A DNA stretch of 64,000 nt from Geodermatophilus amargosae (GTDB lineage Bacteria > Actinomycetota > Actinomycetes > Mycobacteriales > Geodermatophilaceae): the NCBI RefSeq assembly GCF_900116515.1, contig NZ_FPBA01000014.1:62001-126000 (forward strand). Direction: 5' to 3'. Within the stretch, counting starts at the first letter, position 1. Each line of letters starts with the position of its first letter. Of the stretch, positions 28,192 to 37,374 are shown piece by piece. The notes below the pieces were generated by a model. The model did no database searches. It was not told the DNA's origin and saw nothing but the letters and a program-made list of their open reading frames with translations. The position numbers were made by a program, and so were the translations under genes.

Positions 28192-28221
28192 GCCCCGCAT
28201 GCTGATCGCAGCATGCGGGGC
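28192..28221 (-). terminator. Terminator after copA
   Basis: GCCCCGCATGCTG at 28192-28204 pairs perfectly with CAGCATGCGGGGC at 28209-28221 around a four-base loop, 13 bases past the copA stop codon. The 13-bp GC-rich stem suits factor-independent termination of copA. Confidence 0.8.
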
Positions 28222-28234
28222 CGCCGGTTTGCGT

Positions 28235-31200
28235 TCAGGTCGCCTCGACGGTGAACGGCACCGTGATGACCTGGCCGTCGGCCAGCCGGAACTGGGCCCA
28301 CAGCTGGTAGGTCCCGGCGGTCGGGAACTCGGCGTGAACGTCGAGTTCCGGCCCGAAGGTCTGGCCCGGCAGCGCGAAGACCGGGCGGCCGGACGCGTCG
28401 GTGACCTCGGCGTGCTCGTGGGCGAACGTCGCCCCGTCGACCCGCATCACGACCACGTGGCCGGCGGCCGCCAGGTAGGGCTGGAGGTCGTCGACCGGTC
28501 GACCGGTCCCGGCGTCGGTGAAGGTGAAGTCCAGGTCGCTGCGCCCGCCACCCACGGCGTCCCCCTCCAGCTCGACGCGGACGCCGTCGACCACCACGCT
28601 CCGCGGTCCGGCCGCCAGGGTCACCGGCTCGGGCGCCGGACCGGCCACCGTGATCACCTGCCGCTGGTGGACGTCGCTCATCTCGCCCTGCTGGCGGAAC
28701 TCGGTGTTGACGATGTACCGGCCGGCGGTGGGGAACGTGAGCTCGACGGTGAGCTGCCCGGGCTCGCCGGTGGGCTGCGGGTGGACGTGGGTGAACGTGC
28801 CCAGGTCCTCCCGGGTGGCGATGAGGTGCATCCATGCCTCGTGGCTGCGGGTGAGGTCCTCGACCGGGTCGCCGGTGGCGGTGTCGACGACGGTGGCGAC
28901 GAGCCTGGCAGGCTCGCCGGGTCGGATCTGTGCGGGCAGCTCCAGCCGCACCTCGGTGCTCGCCTCGGCGGCATCGACCGGTGGCATCTCGGCGGTCATC
29001 ATCTCGCTCATCGCCGGGCGCATCGGCATGCCGGTGCCCTGCATCCAGGCCAGCGTGCCGTTCATGCCGCGCTCGGCGAAGTCCATCCGGGACACCGCGG
29101 TCAGCCCGGCGCCGAGGGCTAGCGCGACGACGGCGACGCCGGTCAGGTAGGCGTACTGGCCGATCCGGGCGCGCAGCGGCGGGTGCAGGATCTCCGAGGC
29201 GGTGGCGGGCCGGCGGAAGCGGCGCAGCCGCAGCGCGTTGGTGACCACGCTGACCGAGCTCATCGCCATCGCCGCGGATGCCAGCACCGGGTCCAGCAGC
29301 AGGCCGTTCCAGGTGTACAGGGCGCCGGCGGCGACCGGGATGAGCAGCAGGTTGTAGCCGAACGCCCAGGCCAGGCCCTGCTTCATGGTGGTGACGGTGC
29401 GCCGGGACAGCGCGATCGCGGAGACGATGCCGCGCAGGTCGCCGCCGACGAGGGTGATGTCGGAGGCGGCGATGGCGACGTCGGCGCCGGTGCCGATGGC
29501 GATGCCGACGTCGGCGGCGGACAGGGCGGCGGCGTCGTTGATGCCGTCCCCGCAGAAGGCGACGACGTGTCCCTCTTGCTGCAGGCGGCGGACCTGCGCC
29601 GCCTTGTCGGCGGGCAGCACCTCGGCCAGCACGTGCTCGATGCCGACCTGCTCGGCGATCGCAGTGGCGGTGGCGGCGTTGTCGCCGGTGAGCATCCACA
29701 CCCGCAGGCCGAGTGCCTGCAGCTGGGCGACCGCATCGGCCGACTCGGGCTTGACCGTGTCGGCGACGGTGAGCACCGCGGCCGGGGCCCCGTCCACGGC
29801 CGCGAACATCGGTGTCTGTCCCGCGGCGGCGGCCGCGGCGGCGATGTCGGCGAGGGGGGTGACGTCGACGCCGCGGGCGGCCATCAGCGCGGCGTTGCCG
29901 ACCAGCACGTGTCGCTCGCCGACGACGGCGTCGATGCCGTGACCGGGGACAGCGTCGAAGGAGCGCAGCGGCGGCAGGTCGAGGAAGCGGGCGGTGGCGG
30001 CGGCGACGAGCGCCTCACCGACCGGGTGCTCGCTGCCGGTCTCGGCGGCGGCGACCAGGGCCAGGATGTCGTCCTCGTCCCAGCCGCCGGTGGTGGTGAC
30101 GCCGGTGAGGGCCGGCTTGCCGCGGGTGATGGTGCCGGTCTTGTCCAGGACGACGGCGGTGACCCGACGGGCGGTCTCCAGCGCGTCGCCGTTGCCGATG
30201 AGGATGCCGAGCTCGGCGGCGCGGCCGGTGCCGACCATGACCGCGGTCGGCGTGGCCAGACCGAGCGCGCACGGGCAGGCGATGATCAGCACAGCGATGG
30301 TGGTGGTGATCGCCATCGTCATCCGTCCGGTGTCCGGGCCGAACAGCGCCCAGGCGGCGAACGTGGCGGCGCCCAGCAGCAGCACGATCGGCACGAACCA
30401 CGCCGAGACCCGGTCGGCGAGGCGCTGCATCGGCACCTTCGCGCCCTGCGCGTCCTCGACCAGGCGGACGATCTGGGCCAGCGCGGTGTCGGCGCCCACG
30501 GCGGTCGCTCGGAGGACGACGGTGCCGGTGCGGTTGATCGTGGCGCCGATGACGGTGTCCCCGACGCCCTTGTCGACCGGCAGGCTCTCACCGGTGAGCA
30601 TGCTCTCGTCCACCGCGGTCGCGCCGTCGGTGACGACTCCGTCGACCGGGACCTTCTCGCCGGGCCGCACCCGGACCAGGTCGCCGACGACGACCTGATC
30701 GACCGGGACGTCGACCTCGGCGCCGTCGCGCAGCACCCGCGCGGTCTTCGGCGCGAGTCCGACCAGCGCGGTGATCGCCGCGGCGGTGGCCTTCTTGGCG
30801 CGGGCCTCCAGCCACCGGCCGGCCAGGACGAGGGCGAGGATGACCAGCGAGGTCTCGAAGTACACGTGCAGCGGCAGACCCCAGCGCTCCGCGGCGGCCG
30901 GCCACAGCGTGACGAAGGCGCTGTAGCCGTAGGCGACACCGGTGCCCAACGCCACGAGGGTGTTCATGTTGGTGCTGCGGTGTCTGGCGGCGGCCCAGGC
31001 GGCGCGGTAGATGTCACCTCCGGCCCAGAACTGCACGACGGTGGCGACCACGAGGATGGCCGGCATCAGCCAGTCCATCGTGTCGATGTACAGCGGCACG
31101 TACATCAGCACCATCAGCCCGAGACCGGTGGCGAGGGTGATCTGCCACTTCCGCTTGAGCGCCGTCACATCGGACTCGCCGTCCCGCTCCTCGGTCACGG

Positions 31201-31498
31201 CGTCCATCCCGACCCGGGCAGCCTCGGCGGGGGGCTGGGTCTCGCGGCGCGGGGTGGCGGAGTACCCCGCCCGGGTCACCGCGGCCGTGAGGTCCTCGAG
31301 GTCGACCTGGGCGGGGTCGAATCGGACGGTGGCGACCTCGGTGGCCAGGTTGACCTCCGCGCCGGTGACGCCGGGAACGCGGTTGAGTGCCTTCTCTACG
31401 CGACCGACGCAGGAGGCGCAGGTCATGCCGCCGATGTCGAGGGTGCAGCTGGCGGGCTCGGTTGTCGCGGCGGTGGTGGCCGGTGCGGTGGTCGTCAT
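28235..31498 (-). CDS. copA: Copper-exporting P1B-type ATPase with a Met-rich and two-domain C-terminal extension
   Basis: The 1087-residue protein begins with a heavy-metal-associated domain (GGMTCASC near residue 24), then a P1B ATPase core: phosphatase loop [11 protein letters not shown], the membrane CPC motif in [14 protein letters not shown], phosphorylation site [16 protein letters not shown] and [18 protein letters not shown]. This is a Cu(I) exporter. Normal CopA is about 740-800 residues. Here, after an extra membrane helix, a Met-rich stretch ([17 protein letters not shown]) leads to about 250 residues forming two beta-sandwich-like domains with His motifs ([16 protein letters not shown]) and recurring [19 protein letters not shown] strands. 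The tail probably lies outside the membrane and may accept copper; this is inference. The 17-bp cluster motif lies at 31570. Confidence 0.95.
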   Translation of the reverse strand: MTTTAPATTAATTEPASCTLDIGGMTCASCVGRVEKALNRVPGVTGAEVNLATEVATVRFDPAQVDLEDLTAAVTRAGYSATPRRETQPPAEAARVGMDAVTEERDGESDVTALKRKWQITLATGLGLMVLMYVPLYIDTMDWLMPAILVVATVVQFWAGGDIYRAAWAAARHRSTNMNTLVALGTGVAYGYSAFVTLWPAAAERWGLPLHVYFETSLVILALVLAGRWLEARAKKATAAAITALVGLAPKTARVLRDGAEVDVPVDQVVVGDLVRVRPGEKVPVDGVVTDGATAVDESMLTGESLPVDKGVGDTVIGATINRTGTVVLRATAVGADTALAQIVRLVEDAQGAKVPMQRLADRVSAWFVPIVLLLGAATFAAWALFGPDTGRMTMAITTTIAVLIIACPCALGLATPTAVMVGTGRAAELGILIGNGDALETARRVTAVVLDKTGTITRGKPALTGVTTTGGWDEDDILALVAAAETGSEHPVGEALVAAATARFLDLPPLRSFDAVPGHGIDAVVGERHVLVGNAALMAARGVDVTPLADIAAAAAAAGQTPMFAAVDGAPAAVLTVADTVKPESADAVAQLQALGLRVWMLTGDNAATATAIAEQVGIEHVLAEVLPADKAAQVRRLQQEGHVVAFCGDGINDAAALSAADVGIAIGTGADVAIAASDITLVGGDLRGIVSAIALSRRTVTTMKQGLAWAFGYNLLLIPVAAGALYTWNGLLLDPVLASAAMAMSSVSVVTNALRLRRFRRPATASEILHPPLRARIGQYAYLTGVAVVALALGAGLTAVSRMDFAERGMNGTLAWMQGTGMPMRPAMSEMMTAEMPPVDAAEASTEVRLELPAQIRPGEPARLVATVVDTATGDPVEDLTRSHEAWMHLIATREDLGTFTHVHPQPTGEPGQLTVELTFPTAGRYIVNTEFRQQGEMSDVHQRQVITVAGPAPEPVTLAAGPRSVVVDGVRVELEGDAVGGGRSDLDFTFTDAGTGRPVDDLQPYLAAAGHVVVMRVDGATFAHEHAEVTDASGRPVFALPGQTFGPELDVHAEFPTAGTYQLWAQFRLADGQVITVPFTVEAT

Positions 31499-31569
31499 CG
31501 CGGTCTCCAGGCTGGAGGGGGCTCGGTCGGGCTACGGGGTGATCGTTGGTGGCGGTGAACGGGCTCGGA

Positions 31570-31586
31570 CCGGGGAAATCGCCAGG
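31570..31586 (-). promoter_or_regulatory. Shared 17-bp motif upstream of copA
   Basis: On the copA strand it reads CCTGGCGATTTCCCCGG, 72 bases before the start codon. The same motif recurs before copZ, the DHA2 carrier and the small-membrane-protein operon. A -10-like AACGAT follows after 22 bases, matching the spacing seen at the other sites. It is a candidate activator site. Confidence 0.7.
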
Positions 31587-31676
31587 TTCTGCTGGGCTGA
31601 TCGGCCGGTGCGGAGCTGGCACGGGTCAGTTGTCGACGGCGAGCGGGGTGTACGCGGGCGGCGGCGAGACGGCACC

Positions 31677-31717
31677 CTCGGGGCGCCGGCCCGCCCGATG
31701 GGGGCCGGCGCCCCGAG
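31677..31717 (-). terminator. Terminator after the ABC exporter operon
   Basis: CTCGGGGCGCCGGCCC at 31677-31692 pairs perfectly with GGGCCGGCGCCCCGAG at 31702-31717 around a nine-base loop, immediately after the permease stop codon. The 16-bp stem separates the ABC operon from copA. Confidence 0.8.
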
Positions 31718-34252
31718 TCACTGGGTGGCGATTGCGGTCAGCACGTCGAGCCGGGCGGCGCGGCGGGCGGGCAGCAGCCCGGCGACCAGCCCGGCGAGGA
31801 CCGCGGTGGCGACGACGGCCAGCAGTTGCCCGACGGGAACCTCGATGACCAGGGCGTTGTCTGCGGACAGTCCGGCCAGGGTGGCCGCGGCCAGTCCCAG
31901 CCCGAGGGCGACGCCGGTGACCACGGCGACCGCGGCGATGAGCACCGCCTCGGCGCGGACCATCCAGGACAGCTGCGCCCGCGTCATGCCGACCGCCCGC
32001 AGCAGCCCGATCTCCCGGGTCCGTTCGACGATGGACAGCGCCAGGGTGTTGGTGATGCCCAGCAGTGCGATCAGCACCGCGAACCCGAGCAGCACGGTGA
32101 TCAGCCCGAGCACCTGGCCCACCGCGGCGGCGCGGCCGGCGGCGGCCTCGGCCTGGTCGAGGACCTCCGCGTTCGGGAAGTCCGCGACCGCGGCCCGCAG
32201 CGCCGTACGCGCCGCCGCCGGGCCGACACCGTCGGCGAGGGCGACGTAGACGGTGGCGTCGACGTTCTCGCTGAAGTGCTGCGCGTAGGTGCCCAGCGAG
32301 AGGACGTAGCTGGTCGACAGCGCCCGGGCCGAGTCGTCGGCCATCAACCCGACCACTCGCAGCCGCTGTTCGCCGTCCCGGGAGAAGGTCATCGCCAGCG
32401 TGTCGCCGACGGTCAGGCCGCGCTCGGCGGCGACGTCGGCGGCGAGCACGACGCCCCCGCCGTCGAGCGCAGCCAGTGCCCCGCCGGTCATCTGCACGTC
32501 GGCGACCTGCGGGAGGGTGGCCGGGTCGACCGCGGTCAGTGCACTGGTCATGTCCCCGTCCAGCCAGTGCCCGAAGCGGACCGAGGAGGTTGCGGCGACC
32601 TCGGGCAGCGCAGCGACGCGGGCGGCGACCTCCGGGGAGAGCCCGCCGAGCATCTCATCGCGGGAGCTCTGCACCAGCAGGTCGGCGGTGATCGCCTCGG
32701 TCGAGCTGGCGCCGATCGCCTTCACCGAGCTGCCGAGCACCGCGACGAAGGAGATCAGCGCCAGGCCCAGCGCCAGGGCCATCGCGGTGGCCGCGGTGCG
32801 CCGCGGGTTGCGCACGATGGACTCCCGGGCCAGCTGCCCGGGCACGCCGAGGCCGGTCAGCGGGCGACCGACCGCCTGCGCCAGCCGCGGCGCGAGCACG
32901 GGGCCGAGCACGACCAGTGCGGCCAGCAGCAGCACGGCGCCGAGTCCGACGCCGACGATCTGCCGCAGCAGCGCGGCGGTGCCGAGCTGGACCACGCCGA
33001 GGCCGAGCAGGATCCAGCCGGTGATCAGCCGGCCCCGCCGGGGACCGGCGGGCGCCGGGTCGGAGACCCGCATCGCCTCGACCGGGGCGGTGCGGGCAGC
33101 GCGGCGGGCCGGGCCGAGCGCGGCCAGCAGGGTGATCAGCGTGCCCGCCACGAGGCCGACGACCAGCGTGCGGACGGTGACGGTCAGCGGGCCGTCGGGC
33201 AGCGCCAGCCCGGCACTGGAGGCGAAGCCGCGCAGCGCGTAGGCGGCGCCGACGCCGACCGCGGTGCCGCCGGCCGCGCCGGTGAGCCCGACCAGCAGCG
33301 CCTCGCCGAGCACCAAGCCGAGCACCTGCCGCCCGGTGGCACCGGCGGCGCGCAGCAGCGCCAGCTCCCGGGCCCGGTGAGTGAGCACGATGCCGAACGT
33401 GTTGGCGATCAGGAACGCCCCGACCACCAGCCCGGCCGCGGCGAGCGCCAGCAGTACGATGCGCAGGTAGTTGATGCTCTCCTTGGCCGCGTCGGCGCTG
33501 GCGGCTGCGGCGTCCTGGCCGCCGGTGACGGCGTACTGCGCACCGAGCGCCGCGGCCAGGTCGGCGCGCAGGTCGGGCACGGCGACACCGTCGGCGGCGA
33601 TCACGTCGACGGCGGTGACCCCGGAGCCGAGGTCGAGCAGCGTCTGCGCGGTGGGCAGGTCGACCAGCACCACGGTGCTGTTGGTCAGCCCGTCGCCATC
33701 GCCGATGCCCGTCAGGCCGACCACGCGCAGCGGCCTGCTGGCGGTGGCGGAGACGGTGACGGTGTCGCCGACGGCGATGCCGTGGTCGGCGGCGGTGGCG
33801 GCGTCCAGGACGACTTCCTCGCCGTGCGGGGCGTGCCCGGCGCGCAGGGTGTAGGCGGTGAACGGGGCCTCGGCCCAGGTGCCGAGGATCGTCGGCCCGG
33901 CCGGTTCCACGGCGGTGCCGCGGACCTGCAGCTGCCCCGGCCCGGAGGCGACCGGGCGGACCCGGTCGACACCGGCGGTGCCGGCGACGCGCTCGGCGAG
34001 GTCGGCCGGCAGCGGGTCGCGGGCCACCTCCACGCCCATCGCGGCGTCGAAGGCGGCGGCGCCGCGGACGGTGAGGTCGACGCCGGCGGCGGTGGTGCGG
34101 AACTGCTCGTCCAGCAGCCGGGTGCTGGTGTCGGTGAGCACCAGGCTGCCGGCGACGAAGGCGACGCCGAGCGCGACGGCCAGCCAGGTCAGCGCCAGCC
34201 GAGAACGGTGCGCGAGGGCGTTGGAGAGCGACAGGCGCCACATCGGGATCAC
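31718..34252 (-). CDS. FtsX/MacB-type ABC transporter permease
   Basis: The 844-residue protein has the ten-helix layout of long FtsX-like permeases: an N-terminal anchor (RSRLALTWLAVALGVAFVAG), a large outer domain of about 200 residues, three helices (LLALAAAGLVVGAFLIAN, HRARELALLRAAGATGRQV), a mid-region pair, a second helix-domain repeat (NPRRTAATAMALALGLALISF) and a final three-helix block (VERTREIGLLRAVGMTRAQL). These proteins work with a LolD-like ATPase as mechanotransmission exporters or envelope regulators and do not pump solutes through a channel. The gene overlaps the ATPase gene by four bases (ATGA). Its place in the copper cluster suggests an envelope-stress role, not shown by sequence alone. 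Confidence 0.92.
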   Translation of the reverse strand: MIPMWRLSLSNALAHRSRLALTWLAVALGVAFVAGSLVLTDTSTRLLDEQFRTTAAGVDLTVRGAAAFDAAMGVEVARDPLPADLAERVAGTAGVDRVRPVASGPGQLQVRGTAVEPAGPTILGTWAEAPFTAYTLRAGHAPHGEEVVLDAATAADHGIAVGDTVTVSATASRPLRVVGLTGIGDGDGLTNSTVVLVDLPTAQTLLDLGSGVTAVDVIAADGVAVPDLRADLAAALGAQYAVTGGQDAAAASADAAKESINYLRIVLLALAAAGLVVGAFLIANTFGIVLTHRARELALLRAAGATGRQVLGLVLGEALLVGLTGAAGGTAVGVGAAYALRGFASSAGLALPDGPLTVTVRTLVVGLVAGTLITLLAALGPARRAARTAPVEAMRVSDPAPAGPRRGRLITGWILLGLGVVQLGTAALLRQIVGVGLGAVLLLAALVVLGPVLAPRLAQAVGRPLTGLGVPGQLARESIVRNPRRTAATAMALALGLALISFVAVLGSSVKAIGASSTEAITADLLVQSSRDEMLGGLSPEVAARVAALPEVAATSSVRFGHWLDGDMTSALTAVDPATLPQVADVQMTGGALAALDGGGVVLAADVAAERGLTVGDTLAMTFSRDGEQRLRVVGLMADDSARALSTSYVLSLGTYAQHFSENVDATVYVALADGVGPAAARTALRAAVADFPNAEVLDQAEAAAGRAAAVGQVLGLITVLLGFAVLIALLGITNTLALSIVERTREIGLLRAVGMTRAQLSWMVRAEAVLIAAVAVVTGVALGLGLAAATLAGLSADNALVIEVPVGQLLAVVATAVLAGLVAGLLPARRAARLDVLTAIATQ

Positions 34253-35046
34253 GCCCCCACCGGCTCGTCGAGGCGGGTCGCGTCCAGGCCGGCGAGGCGG
34301 GCGAGCACGGTCTCGGCGGTCGGGTCGGTGAGCTCGTCGACGATGCGGCCGTCGGCGAGGAAGACGACGCGGTCGGCGTAGGCGGCGGCGACCGGGTCGT
34401 GGGTGACCATGACGATCGTTTGGCCGTAGGTGCGGGCGGCGTCGCGCAGGAACGCCAGCAGCGCGGCGCCGGAGCGGGAGTCGAGGTTGCCGGTCGGCTC
34501 GTCGGCGAAGACCAGCTCGGGGCGGGCGATCAGCGCGCGGCCGACGGCGACCCGCTGCTGCTGTCCGCCGGAGAGCTGGCCGGGACGGTGGTCGAGCCGG
34601 TTGGCCAGGCCGAGCATGTGCACGAGCTCGTTCATCCAGGCCGGGTCGGGTCGCTTGCCGGCCAGGGTGAGCGGCAGGGCGATGTTCTCCGCTGCGGTCA
34701 GTGCCGGGATGAGGTTGAACGCCTGGAACACGAAGCCGAGCCGCTCGCGGCGCAGCAGGGTGCGGTCCCGCTCGGCCAGCGTGGTCAGGTCGGTGTCGCC
34801 GATGAACACCTGGCCGGCGTCGATGCCGTCCAGGCCGGCGAGGGCGTGGATCAGGGTGGACTTGCCCGACCCGGACGGGCCCATGACGGCGGTGAACTCT
34901 CCGGCCGGGATGGCGACGCTGGCGGAGTCGAGGGCACGGACGGCGGCCTCGCCGCGGCCGTAGGTCTTCACCACGTCGACCGCCCGGGCGGCGATCGCGG
35001 GCCGGGTCTGCGGCGGCGGGGCGAGCTGGGGATCCGTGACGGTCAT
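34249..35046 (-). CDS. LolD/MacB-type ABC transporter ATP-binding protein
   Basis: The 265-residue protein has Walker [15 protein letters not shown], the Q-loop [17 protein letters not shown], signature [16 protein letters not shown], Walker [14 protein letters not shown] and the H-loop [15 protein letters not shown]. This motif set, with EPTGNLD, marks the LolD/MacB/FtsE group that pairs with FtsX-like permeases such as the one it overlaps. An N-terminal 18-residue extension rich in Pro precedes the domain. A short unknown ORF and a terminator lie upstream. Confidence 0.94.
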   Translation of the reverse strand: MTVTDPQLAPPPQTRPAIAARAVDVVKTYGRGEAAVRALDSASVAIPAGEFTAVMGPSGSGKSTLIHALAGLDGIDAGQVFIGDTDLTTLAERDRTLLRRERLGFVFQAFNLIPALTAAENIALPLTLAGKRPDPAWMNELVHMLGLANRLDHRPGQLSGGQQQRVAVGRALIARPELVFADEPTGNLDSRSGAALLAFLRDAARTYGQTIVMVTHDPVAAAYADRVVFLADGRIVDELTDPTAETVLARLAGLDATRLDEPVGA

Positions 35047-35110
35047 GGCTTCTCCTGCGGGGGCGGGTCGCCGGGCGGCGAGCGGGTCGAGGTGGGCAGG
35101 GCGGCGGCGG

Positions 35111-35245
35111 TCAGGGGCAGGGACACCGGCGGGGGCGGCGCCACGGCCGGGCAGGTCGCAGGCAGCGGACCACCCGGGCCTGCTGTGCCTCGCGGATCAG
35201 TTCTTGCTGGCGGAAGCGGATGAGGTGCTCGTGGGCGAAGGTCAT
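35111..35245 (-). CDS. Small Arg-rich conserved-type protein (44 residues)
   Basis: An ATG preceded by GAGGAGCCC at ideal spacing opens MTFAHEHLIRFRQQELIREA followed by an Arg-rich tail with RPARPWRRPRR and CPCP at the end. Short proteins with an N-terminal amphipathic helix and a basic tail are frequent beside actinobacterial transporter and regulator genes; their function is unknown. It lies between the copZ terminator and the ABC operon on the same strand and could be the first gene of that operon, 64 bases ahead. Confidence 0.6.
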   Translation of the reverse strand: MTFAHEHLIRFRQQELIREAQQARVVRCLRPARPWRRPRRCPCP

Positions 35246-35285
35246 GGCGGGCTCCTCGCGAGCGGTGACAGACGGCTGGGGGCGG

Positions 35286-35337
35286 CCGTTGCCCGGGTCG
35301 TGCGGGCGGTGGCGCTGGTGGACGACCCGGGCAACGG
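35286..35337 (-). terminator. Strong terminator after copZ
   Basis: CCGTTGCCCGGGTCGT at 35286-35301 pairs perfectly with ACGACCCGGGCAACGG at 35322-35337 around a 20-base loop, 13 bases past the copZ stop. It should isolate copZ from the genes downstream. Confidence 0.8.
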
Positions 35338-35350
35338 GGTGCGGGAAGGG

Positions 35351-35584
35351 CTACGGAACGAGGGCGTAGCCGGCCTCGTCGATGGCGGCGGCGATGTCGG
35401 CGCGGTCGACGGGGCGGGCGGCGGTGACAGTGACGGTGCCGGTGGCCAGGTCGACGGTGACCGACTCGACGCCGTCGACGGCGGCGATCTCGGTGGTGAC
35501 CGCGCGCTGGCAGTGCGCGCAGGTCATGCCGGTGACGGTGAAGGTGGTCGAGCCGATGAAGGTGCGGGGCGTGCCGGACAGCAT
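35351..35584 (-). CDS. copZ: Copper chaperone CopZ-like heavy-metal-associated protein
   Basis: From an ATG preceded by AAGGAG the protein has 77 residues and is a single HMA domain: FTVTGMTCAHCQRAVTTEI with the MTCxxC metal site, then VDGVESVTVDLATGTVTV and IAAAIDEAGYALVP. Such proteins carry Cu(I) in the cytosol to CopA. A 10-12-residue N-terminal lead (MLSGTPRTFIGS) is a little longer than usual. An upstream in-frame start at 35662 is rejected because it lies within the regulatory region. It is a single-gene unit with its own motif (35662) and terminator. Confidence 0.93.
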   Translation of the reverse strand: MLSGTPRTFIGSTTFTVTGMTCAHCQRAVTTEIAAVDGVESVTVDLATGTVTVTAARPVDRADIAAAIDEAGYALVP

Positions 35585-35661
35585 GGGAACTCCTTGAAGG
35601 TCGGTGGTGCGGTGGTGGTGCGGTCGGTGATGAGAGTCGGCGCGGAAGGGGGTGCGTCTCA

Positions 35662-35678
35662 CCGGGGAAATCGCCGGG
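35662..35678 (-). promoter_or_regulatory. Shared 17-bp motif upstream of copZ
   Basis: On the copZ strand it reads CCCGGCGATTTCCCCGG, one base different from the copA copy, 78 bases before the start codon. It is the most palindrome-like of the set (CCGGCGATTTCCCCGG). Confidence 0.7.
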
Positions 35679-35699
35679 ATTCCGTCCCGGTGGCCCGGG

Positions 35700-37247
35700 T
35701 CAGTGGCCGTGCCCGCCGGGGCCGTGGACGCCCGCGCCGGCTACGGGCTTGCCGGCGGGAACGGTGAGCAGGGTGAGCAGGAAGAGGGCGGCGAGGACCC
35801 CGGCGGTGGCGGCGAAGGCGCGGCCGTAGCCGTCGATCAGGCCGGCGGATGTCGCGAGGTCCCCGGCGACGGCGGTGAGCCCGGCGACGCCGAGAGCGGC
35901 GCCGATCTCGTGGCCGGTCATCATCAGCCCCGAGGCCAGACCCGACTGGTCGTCGGGGACGTCGCTCATCGCGGCGACTGCGATGGCGACGAACATCGGG
36001 CCGACGCCGGCACCCACGAGCAGGAGACCGGGCAGCACGTCGGCGGCGTAGGACGTTCCGCCGGCGTGCGCGGAGAGCAGGAGGACGCCGACGGCCATGA
36101 TGGGCAGGCCGGTGAGGATCAGTGCCCGGGCGCCGACGTGTCCGATGACCTTCGACGCGACCGTGGCGGCTGCCGTGATGGCGGCGGCCAGCGGCAGGAA
36201 CCGCAGACCGGTGACGACCGCGGAGGCGCCGAGGACGCCCTGCAGGTACAGCGAGGTCAGGAAGATCGCGCCGACCACCACGCCGGTGACGCCGGCCATC
36301 ACCGCCGAGGCGGAGACCAGCGAGCGGATCCGCCAGGTGGCGGGAGGCACCAACGGATCGGCGGCCCGGCGTTCCAGGAGGGCGAATGCGCCGAGCAGCG
36401 CCGCGGCGAGGATGAGGGAGACCCAGGTGCGCGGCGCCGTCCAGCCTGCGGAGCGGGTGGCCTCGATGCCGAACACCAGGGCCAGCAGCCCACCGACCAG
36501 GGTCAGTGCACCGGGCACGTCGAGGCGCCGCAGCGCGCCGGGCTGCGATCCGCCGCGGGCCACCGACCGCATCGTGCCGAGGACGACGGCGGCGCCGATC
36601 GGCACGTTGATGAAGAACACCGCACGCCAGCCCAAGGCGCTGGTGAGCGCGCCGCCGAACAGCACACCGGCGGCGATGCCGAGGCTGCCGACAGTGCCCC
36701 ACACGGCGAGGGCGGTCTGCCGCTGCCGGCCGGCGTAGGCGGTCATGATGATCGACAGCGCGGCCGGGGTGAGCAGCGCGGCACCGGCACCTTGGGCGGC
36801 GCGACCCAGGATGAGCGTGAGCGGGGTCTGCGCCAAGCCGCTGACCAGCGAGGCGGCGGTGAACAGGCCGATGCCGGCGAGGAACGCGCCCCGCCGGTTG
36901 AGCAGGTCGGCGATCCGTCCGCCCAGCAGCAGCAGGCCACCGGAGAGCAGCACGTAGGCACTGATCACCCACTGGTAGTGGGTCGCTGACAGGCGCAGGT
37001 CCTCGCCGATGGACGGCAGCGCGACGTTCACCACCGACACGTCCAGGATCACCATGAACTGCGCGGCGATCATCAGCGCGAACACCGTCCACGGCCGGCG
37101 CGGCTCGTCGTCGGCGGCGGCCGCCGAGTGGCCCGGCGCCGGGTGGACCGGCTGCCCGTGGGCGTGGGCGGGGGGTGCGCCGTGGCTGGGGCCGTGCGGT
37201 CGCTCGGCGGTGTGGGCAGCCGGTTCGGCGGTGGGGTGGGCCGACAT
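35700..37247 (-). CDS. DHA2-family (14-helix) MFS exporter with His-rich ends
   Basis: From an ATG preceded by GAGGAGGAG the protein has 515 residues and 14 helices. Helix 1 carries the family motif ALMIAAQFMVILDVSVVNVA, the helix 2-3 loop reads GGRIADLLNRRG (motif A) and helix 5 GVLFGGALTSALGWRAVFF (motif C). The first 45 residues are very His/Pro-rich (PHGPSHGAPPAHAHGQPVHP) and the C-terminus ends GPGGHGH, which could bind metal. Relatives export drugs. The shared 17-bp motif lies upstream and a LAL regulator is divergent. The His-rich ends and the copper-gene setting raise the possibility of a metal-linked substrate, but the sequence does not prove it. Confidence 0.9.
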   Translation of the reverse strand: MSAHPTAEPAAHTAERPHGPSHGAPPAHAHGQPVHPAPGHSAAAADDEPRRPWTVFALMIAAQFMVILDVSVVNVALPSIGEDLRLSATHYQWVISAYVLLSGGLLLLGGRIADLLNRRGAFLAGIGLFTAASLVSGLAQTPLTLILGRAAQGAGAALLTPAALSIIMTAYAGRQRQTALAVWGTVGSLGIAAGVLFGGALTSALGWRAVFFINVPIGAAVVLGTMRSVARGGSQPGALRRLDVPGALTLVGGLLALVFGIEATRSAGWTAPRTWVSLILAAALLGAFALLERRAADPLVPPATWRIRSLVSASAVMAGVTGVVVGAIFLTSLYLQGVLGASAVVTGLRFLPLAAAITAAATVASKVIGHVGARALILTGLPIMAVGVLLLSAHAGGTSYAADVLPGLLLVGAGVGPMFVAIAVAAMSDVPDDQSGLASGLMMTGHEIGAALGVAGLTAVAGDLATSAGLIDGYGRAFAATAGVLAALFLLTLLTVPAGKPVAGAGVHGPGGHGH

Positions 37248-37311
37248 GGCTCCTCCTCGGGTGGGGTCTGCGGTGTGGCCGCCACGCTCGCCGCCGCCGA
37301 GGTCGCTCACG

Positions 37312-37328
37312 CCGGGAGAATCACCAGG
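37312..37328 (-). promoter_or_regulatory. Shared 17-bp motif in the DHA2/LAL divergent promoter
   Basis: On the carrier strand it reads CCTGGTGATTCTCCCGG followed by CGTGA and, 17 bases later, GAGCGT as a possible -10. It lies 65 bases before the carrier start and 47 bases before the LAL regulator start on the other strand, so it could serve both genes. Confidence 0.65.
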
Positions 37329-37374
37329 ATCGTGATCACCGGCCCTGTCCGCGGCGGTCGGTACGGTTCCGCTC

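Noticed and set aside
27777..34381. Several very long open frames opposite or out of frame to copA and the ABC permease
   Set aside because: They are shadows of real genes in very high-GC DNA, rich in Arg, Gly, Pro and Ala repeats, with no family motifs.
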